NCBI GenBank assembly: GCA_021234155.1
Contig: JAJEKV010000005.1
Span: forward strand, 13,805,449 to 13,869,448
Source: Isoetes taiwanensis
Lineage: Eukaryota; Streptophyta; Lycopodiopsida; Isoetales; Isoetaceae
Direction: 5' to 3'
DNA: 64,000 bases
The notes below the pieces were generated by a model. The model was not told where the DNA came from. It did no database searches and saw only the letters and a program-made list of their open reading frames with translations. Positions 58,211 through 64,000 of this stretch are shown here, piece after piece. Each line of letters begins with the position of its first letter. Positions within the stretch are counted from its first letter, which is position 1. A program made the position numbers and the translations under genes.

Positions 58211-58325
58211 AATTGTCATATAATTTTGAGATTGCCACACCCTAACCCCGTCCTCCCTAATCTTTCATCATTCACTGCATTGATAGGATTCTGCTAGAAC
58301 AATAATCCCTTCTTCTCATCGCCTC

Positions 58326-58604
58326 TCACGTTGCATGCATGCAGGATCTTGACCTTTTGTTTTTCCAATCGACCTGAGTATAAAGTACAATTTCCTTTCC
58401 TTTGGCATCATCCTTTTCATTTGAGGTCTTTTCCTTTCCTTTGCCATCATCTTTGTCATCTTCATCCTTTTCATTTGGTTTTTCCTTTCTTTTCCCATCA
58501 TCTTTGTCATCTTCATTAGTTGGGGATTTTTCCTTGCCTTTGATCACCATCATAGGGGGCCTTGGGGGATTTAGCATTTTGCATGCCATTGACCTAAAAT
58601 GCAT
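58326..58604 (-). pseudogene. Lys/Asp/Glu-rich repeat frame upstream of copy D
   Basis: A 92-codon frame repeats KGKEK and (N)EDDKDDG units (GKEKSPTNEDDKDDGKRKEK). Underlying DNA is a minisatellite of about 36-45 bases. It lies on the same strand just upstream of copy D and could be its first exon. Low complexity prevents firm assignment. Confidence 0.35.
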
Positions 58605-58639
58605 AAAACCTATAGTAAGTTAGCATATCCAAATAACAT

Positions 58640-59010
58640 CTCCCTAACATGTTCTTAAATGAAAGTTAACCTTAATAATAACCTTAATAACCTATAATAA
58701 CTTAATCTATAATAATAATAAGTTAACCTATAATATATTAACTTATAATAACCTTAAATGTTGTAACCTTAGAAACAACTTTAAAGCTTATTATAGGTTA
58801 GCACTTTTAAGGTTAGAAGTTTCAAGGTTAAAACTTCTAACCTTCAATAAATATAACCTTAAAACTTCTAAAACTTAAAACTTCTAAATTCAAATTCATA
58901 AACTTTTAAACCTATAACCTTATTTATGAACTTAAAAATATTAACCTTAACTTATAAACCTTAAAACTATTAACCTTAAATCTTATAACTTATAACCCTT
59001 GTAATAAATT
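58640..59010. repeat. AT-rich simple/cryptic repeat
   Basis: Many imperfect copies of taacctta, aacttataa and aaaacttctaa occur over about 370 bases. Confidence 0.7.
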
Positions 59011-59099
59011 TTTTGCTTATTATGGCAGTATCAAATTTTTTAAAGCGAGTTATTATGTACGATTTACAATCCTTTCCAACTTTTCCACGGCTTTTCTCT

Positions 59100-59640
59100 C
59101 TTTGAATTGGCTTTTCGACCTATCTGCCCGAACGGCTCCACAATCTCTGTGGCTTTTACGGCACCGAGCTTCAGGCTCCCACAATCTAAGTGGCTTCAAT
59201 GCGTACAATCTAGGCTTCAATCACTTCAATCTCGACTTCCTATGCTCTTCTCGGCTTCTATCCGCCATCAATCTCGACTTTTGGCTTCATATGCTTTAAA
59301 CTTCGGCTTTTTTAGGGGCTTTTAAACTTCTACAATCATCCCTTTAGGGTTTTTTCGACTCGAGGTGTTTTATTTCTAAAAGGTTTGTAGGCTCTATACA
59401 ATGTCTCTCGGCTTTTGGCTTTTAGGTCTCTCTGATCTCTCGACTTTGAATATCTTTGGTTTTTGTGTTAAAGCTTCTTCTGCTATTGCTTTCTCCAAAT
59501 TAGGCGCTATTGCTTTTCTCGGCTTCTTAAGGCTTCACCGAATCAAATCAACTTTGGTTTTAGATCTTTTTGGTTTACATTTCGAAGGCAAAGGCTTAAT
59601 TCTCGGGGTTAGTATTTCCTGGATTTACATAAAGTAGTTA
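59100..59640. repeat. Cryptic GGCTT-rich repeat
   Basis: Short units around tcggcttttggctt, aatctcgactt and ggcttcaa recur irregularly over 540 bases. They create open frames on the plus strand (59,102-59,299 and 59,401-59,637) that are probably by-products. Confidence 0.65.
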
Positions 59641-59719
59641 TTTTACATAAAGCATGTTATTTACTTTAAATATGCATCATCCCTAAAACCGCCCTAAACT
59701 TTCATATATAGATCCCCGC

Positions 59720-60060
59720 TCTATGATCTTGTTACGTGATCTTGCCTATATGATCTCTCTTATTCTATTTCACTAGCTCTTCCTCTATCTCTGTTCTAAT
59801 TAATGATCTAAAATAATGAAGTAAATAATGATCTATGATCTATCCGCTCACTATGATCGATCTTGCTCTATGATCTATGATCTCTATGATCTATCTCATG
59901 ATCTTGCTCTATGATCTATCTCTGCTCTATGATCTATGATCTATCCGCTCTATGATCTATCCGCCTATGATCGCTCTATGATCTTGCTTATATGATTTTG
60001 CTTGCATCTCCTCTTATTCTATTTCACTAGCTCTTCCTCTATCCGCTCTAAATAATGAAC
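59720..60060. repeat. Degenerate (TCTATGATC)n tandem array
   Basis: Units of 9-14 bases containing ctatgatc with linkers ttgct, tccgct or tct recur about 20 times, densest at 59,822-59,998. Flanking cttattctatttcactagct cttcctctatc appears on both sides (59,760 and 60,012), so the block is itself duplicated or bracketed. Confidence 0.85.
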
Positions 60061-60559
60061 TAAAACAATGAACTAAATATTGAACTAAAATAATGTATTC
60101 GCATTTATGCATTACGTTAGAATAATATGTTAGAATGGGAGAAATCGCTTGGCGCATTTCTATTTTAGTTTCGATTTTCCACTAGGTTAATCAAAGCGGC
60201 AGGTTTTTATTTGGCTTTTCTATTTCATACGGTTCTATACAAATCGCGCCAGGTAGCGTGTGAAATAGATCACGTGAAAAAAAAGCAAAAAAGCGCTTTG
60301 GCGCGCTTTGAATTATGTATGTTCGAATCGTTTTATGGGGAGAGTAATATATCATTTGCTAATTACTTAATTTCTCTCGTTCTAGTGCCATGGATTTTCC
60401 TTATGCATGGACACCGGGCCGATCCTATTTGGATGGTTCTAGTTCAAATACACTTCCCGACGCCGACCATCAACTTTGGACCACTGTACAAGATATTACT
60501 TGATTGTCTTTGTTCAAAAACGCTCAAAGAGAGTTGGAGATTCCATTAGACAGTCTGTA

Positions 60560-60900
60560 TCGGGGCCATGGGAACACTTCCATCGCATCTGGACATATCG
60601 CGCCCTCATGCTCTTAGTAAGGCTCATGCCAACTAATAAGTACGAGGATTTGATTTATAGTATCAAGGATCGATACAACACTGGTTTGGAGACTTCGACA
60701 TTCAGGGGAAGATGAGGATCCTATCATATCACAATGGTTCGTGGGACTTTTTTTTGCGGTATTGGGCCCATGAAGTGGGCCTATGTGATGATTGTAGAGA
60801 TAGAAAGAATTAATTGGCGCATTTTTGTAGAAGAAGAAATGTACATACACTTTTTGGAATATGAATACAAACTTCGGCCTGAAGCAATTTTGCACTAGAC
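60560..60900 (+). pseudogene. Unidentified protein-like remnant
   Basis: In one frame the sequence reads YNTGLETFDIQGKMRILSYH with minor shifts, then NGSWDFFLRYWAHEVGLCDD. Aromatic-rich composition and uninterrupted runs suggest former coding, perhaps of the surrounding element. The family is not recognised. Confidence 0.3.
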
Positions 60901-61797
60901 TTTTATGTCATTAGTTTATTATGTTTTTTTATATGCAATGTCGAAAACATTGAATCCTTTGATGCCCTCCAGCCCAAGATGACCAACCCCAAGAAACTAC
61001 ATATTTTCATTAATGTGTAGTTTCATGGGGTTGATATGATAATGGCTAAAGAGCATCAAAGAATACAAAATTCACAACATCAATGCCAGATATTATGATA
61101 TATTCATTTTTTTTAATATCGTAATATAAATACCTTTTTAGATGTTCTTTTGGCCATACTACAAATGTGCCCACGCTTTCACCAACTCAGATCACCACCG
61201 GGATGTCTTCTTGGAAGAGCCTCATCTTCATAATTGCGAGTTTATAATGGAAATCTTCTAAACTGTTTCCAAGAGGAACCCCCCACACATAGAACTTGGA
61301 TTCATCTTGATTTTACATAAGCCTACTCGGACGCTTCAAGTTTGTTGTTAAAAGATAGCATTCTTCTCGAAACCGATAAAGAACCGAATGCATTGGAAAA
61401 AAATAGAGGGCGAAAAAAAAAGAGAACAAGAGAATGCATTGAATGGAATCCACACTCACCATAGTTCAGTTCAGACATCGAATGGGATTGAAGGCGGCTC
61501 GATCGAATGGGATTTGAAGGCGTTGTAAGACGGATCTTGGGCTCGATAGTCGATTGTTCTTAGAGCCTCGATAGTAGGAATGATCTTGGGCCTCGATAGT
61601 AGGTGGCCGATTAGGTGATAGTAGATTGCCACATATCGTTTCTTGAAATTAATAATTAATTGTTATCTTGAAATTGCACTAAAAAGAAAAACACAATTTA
61701 AATTTGTAAATAGCCGAGCGACTACGTTAATTAAAAGGCTGTATAAATTTAAAAGGACGCTAATTTGAATTCTACCAAGTAAATCACGGCCTAGATT

Positions 61798-61998
61798 ATG
61801 AACGATACATATAGTTTAAACCAAAATCCCAGTCTCATATTATCCGCTTGCGAGTTCTATGGGCGTCCTAGAGGATCGGCGGCGAGGCGCGGTAGAGGTG
61901 GGCGATATTCAAAGCACAAATCCCAAGCCCGAGGTTGCCGAACAAACAAAAAGCACAAATCAACAAAGCCTCGGGTAATTGATCTGTTTTGTTCATAA
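61798..61998 (+). pseudogene. Basic Arg/Gly/Lys-rich short frame
   Basis: The frame reads FYGRPRGSAARRGRGGRYSK, then HKSQARGCRTNKKHKSTKPR. The composition suits a nucleic-acid-binding tail, but no motif is diagnostic. A coding by-product of GC-rich sequence is possible. Confidence 0.25.
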
Positions 61999-62763
61999 TT
62001 GATTTACGTGTCCCTTTTTTTGTTAGGTTTTAGGATGTTTTTCCTCAATAATATAGTTATTATCCAATAAGAAGCATGTGTCTAATGTTTGAGTTCATAT
62101 GTCCCAAAAATGTATGGAAACAAATGCTTAATGTGTACATGTTGGTTTCTCTTTTTAATGTTGTATGTGCTTTTTTGAAGCTTGTATACTTAGGCGATGG
62201 TTCATTGATTAGCTAGTTGTGTTTTTATAGTTAGTTGTGTCCTCCTCGATGAAGATTCAACTCTTTAAGTTGCATTTTTTATAGTTAGTTGTTTCACGAG
62301 CATTTTGATTCGGACAAAATGCCCCCGACGCTGATTTAATTAGGCATTACATTAGTTTCTTTATCTTCGGTCACTTCTAAAGCTTGCGCCAGATATTTGT
62401 TACATTTTGGTCGGGACAAAAGCGCGCTGGCCCCGACCCCAATAAACTAAATGAACTTCTTTGTGTATTCATTTTCAAATCGCGCCAAAGCGTTTTGTTG
62501 CATATGTATTATTAAAAGATATATTTGAGCATTAAAAGATTAACCCATGTCTTTGTAATTTCACGGGATCACAAAAAGACAATCAAAAAGAGGGAGGACC
62601 AAGCAAAGCGAGACCTCTCTGACCCCGGAAAAAGCAAAGGGCGATGAAGATGTTAATTATTACGGACTGCGCAATATATTGACGTTAGAAGATACATCCG
62701 GAATAATAAAGGCTCGTAGAACCTCCATGTCCGAAGAAGATCTTATGGAGGGGTCAATGGTAT

Positions 62764-63180
62764 GTGGAGATATTCAAAACTGGTGGGAAGACCGGACCTC
62801 ATATTCATGTCAAGGTTAAGAGAGATCAAATGAAGAAGCAGGAATTCTTATTACATGCGAAGTACCGGGACGATTCTTTTACGTTCGTGCTAGTTGAAGT
62901 GGGCCAAAAACATAAGAAGAGCCTAAAGAAGATCAATCGATGCAAAGGCGAGAGCTCTTTTAAAGAGATCGCTTTAAGATCGACGACATGGCCGATAACC
63001 TCTTCAAATTTATCGGGCCGGTTGGCGAAATGTTGACTCCTAGAAGAATATCGCGAGGGCTTACAAATTGCTCGACGAGCCATTAGCGCACGAAGGCCCC
63101 GGGCAATGTCTACTTACAGGCGGAAGGATAAGGAAGAAGCTAGCTCTAAAAGGCGTGGAACTACGAAGTGACCGGCGGCC
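62764..63180 (+). pseudogene. Element ORF remnant (charged region)
   Basis: The frame at 62,764 reads FKTGGKTGPHIHVKVKRDQM, then KKQEFLLHAKYRDDSFTFVL and VEVGQKHKKSLKKINRCKGE. A later frame has RRAISARRPRAMSTYRRKDK. It is uninterrupted for 90 codons and charged, with no known motif. It lies upstream of the DGQHS segment and probably belongs to the same protein. Confidence 0.35.
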
Positions 63181-63369
63181 TTAGCAAGTGACGATGACAA
63201 GGCCGAGGCAGTTGGAGGCAATGAGCAAACCGAAGAAATATGCCGCACAAGTATCCACCTCGGCCTCACTTCACCCATCCAACCAACGTGGGCCGGCTTT
63301 TAGGTCCACTAAAAACAATTTATATTAGCGTAAGGTATGACAAGCCGCACTCTTTGGAGATATTGAAAT

Positions 63370-63620
63370 TAAGATGATCGAAAATCCGTATGTGCCAATG
63401 CCCGCAGATGTAGTGCCGCATCGATACCGTAACAAAAAGGTAATCATTTGGAGCAAGCCGGAGGGACTTCATCGAGAACCCGGACATACATTTTATGATA
63501 ATAGATGGCCAGCATTCAATAGAGGCCCGTAAGATTCTCATCAAGAAGGCAATGACATCTGGGAATCGGTTGTTCTATAAGCTTTATTCCACAAAACGGC
63601 CGGTTCTGGCGGCTCAACAA
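63370..63620 (+). pseudogene. Element ORF remnant with IIDGQHSIEA motif
   Basis: Two frames combine as MIENPYVPMPADVVPHRYRN, then DFIENPDIHFMIIDGQHSIE, ARKILIKKAMTSGNRLFYKL and YSTKRPV. The (I/V)(I/V)DGQHSxxA motif recalls the DGQHR signature of the DndB/DGQHR group, although with S in place of R. I recall similar DGQHS sequences in plant transposon proteins. Frame shifts and a TAA in one frame show decay. Confidence 0.4.
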
Positions 63621-63834
63621 CACCTGTAGAACTAGCCCGAAATAAAGCGCCTCCTAAATGACATGGGAAAAACTTTCTTATACAAAAGGTAATTCTCTTC
63701 CTACATTTTATTTTTCGTATTTACCGTCAGCCAGCGCGATTTTCCCGGTAGATAGAAACCAAGCGCGATTTTGCGTTTCTAAATAGCAAAAGGGTTCTGG
63801 GATGGTAGACGCCACAAATAAGCAAAATCCGGCT

Positions 63835-63974
63835 GCGATTTCTTATTAGAATACAAATTGCGCCACGCGTGATTTGCCTAGCCTGAGGAGACATGGCTGT
63901 CCTTGAAGATAGCCGTTTCTCCTCAAAGTAGGTAAATCGCGGGTGGCGCAAGTTGTATTCTAATATGAAATCGC
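63835..63974. repeat. Near-perfect hairpin, 64-base arms, 12-base loop
   Basis: The left arm 63,835-63,898 (gcgatttcttattagaatac aa...) pairs with the right arm 63,911-63,974 (ttgtattctaatatgaaatcgcg), with about 10 mismatches. The loop is gtccttgaagat. Both arms carry the cgcgattt/aatcgcg motif of this region. It could be a fold-back MITE or a hairpin RNA precursor; size and pairing suit a plant miRNA-like hairpin, but nothing shows transcription. Confidence 0.8.
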
Positions 63975-64000
63975 GCCAGGCGCGATTTGCGTATAGGACG

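Larger units (their letters stand above)
60235..63996. mobile_element. Possible element with CTATAC..AAATCGCGCC ends
   Basis: At 60,235 the sequence ctatacaaatcgcgccaggt resembles the reverse complement of 63,981-63,996 (ctatacgcaaatcgcg). Similar aatcgcgcc/ggcgcgattt motifs cluster at both edges (60,140-60,310; 63,720-64,000). Coding remnants lie between. The window ends at 64,000, so the right boundary is uncertain and the TIR claim is tentative. Confidence 0.35.

Noticed and set aside
59102-59637. Open frames as genes
   Set aside because: They arise from the GGCTT-type cryptic repeat; their protein sequence is repetitive with no motif.

Overview
The window looks like nuclear DNA of a land plant with a large, repeat-rich genome. 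A fern or another non-flowering plant fits best, but that is an inference. The evidence is a set of decayed but recognisable plant gene pieces: the end of a CYP704/CYP86-type cytochrome P450, an intron-containing copy of the nuclear gene for the plastid acetyl-CoA carboxylase alpha-carboxyltransferase, a late-embryogenesis-abundant (LEA) gene, a PLS-type PPR fragment and an EF-hand pair like that of NCL/EF-CAX exchangers. These sit in a background of transposon wreckage. There are no bacterial-style operons, and I recognised no rRNA or tRNA gene. Almost every coding trace carries frameshifts or stops. The longest uninterrupted recognisable reading frame is the 237-codon transposase-like frame at 57,279-57,992 (minus strand).

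Layout. 1-331: P450 tail. 1.8-3.9 kb: retroelement scraps and repeats. 4.2-9.7 kb: a long transposase-like gene, copy A, on the plus strand. It is split by a 2.27-kb segment (5,769-8,034) that has its own inverted ends and carries the small two-exon LEA gene. 9.8-13 kb: repeats, an EF-hand (NCL-like) fragment and a fold-back element. 13.3-17.4 kb (minus): an FCP1/NIF-like phosphatase remnant plus zinc-finger and coiled-coil pieces. 18.6-25.4 kb: a further unclassified element and tandem repeats. 26.9-30 kb (minus): copy B, homologous to copy A. 30.4-31.6 kb: LTR-retroelement traces. 32.6-34.6 kb: PPR fragment, then the accA-type pseudogene with its introns. 36.9-42.5 kb: LINE-type 3' tails and a four-unit satellite-like repeat. 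42.9-45.2 kb (minus): remnant of a beta-class amino-methyltransferase. 45.3-47.6 kb: a very large palindrome, each arm itself a palindrome, with a MITE inserted in one arm. 48.7-51 kb (plus, copy C) and 55.8-58.2 kb (minus, copy D): two members of a second transposase-like family with IIDGM/IHDKMD and GHTHxxxD motifs. 60.2-64 kb: a possible element with GC-rich, inverted-looking ends, and a near-perfect 64-bp-arm hairpin at the right edge.

How the parts relate. Most of the window is probably silenced repeat DNA with host gene pieces stranded in it. Three relations can be read directly. First, comparing copies A and B shows that the LEA segment landed inside copy A's coding region: removing it restores a continuous frame. 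Second, the same MITE ends recur at 3,870, 47,130-47,450 and 52,072, and one copy dates after the large palindrome it interrupts. Third, similar GTACAT-rich blocks and similar terminal sequences recur near different elements. The methyltransferase gene and the LEA-carrying segment are the most interesting items.
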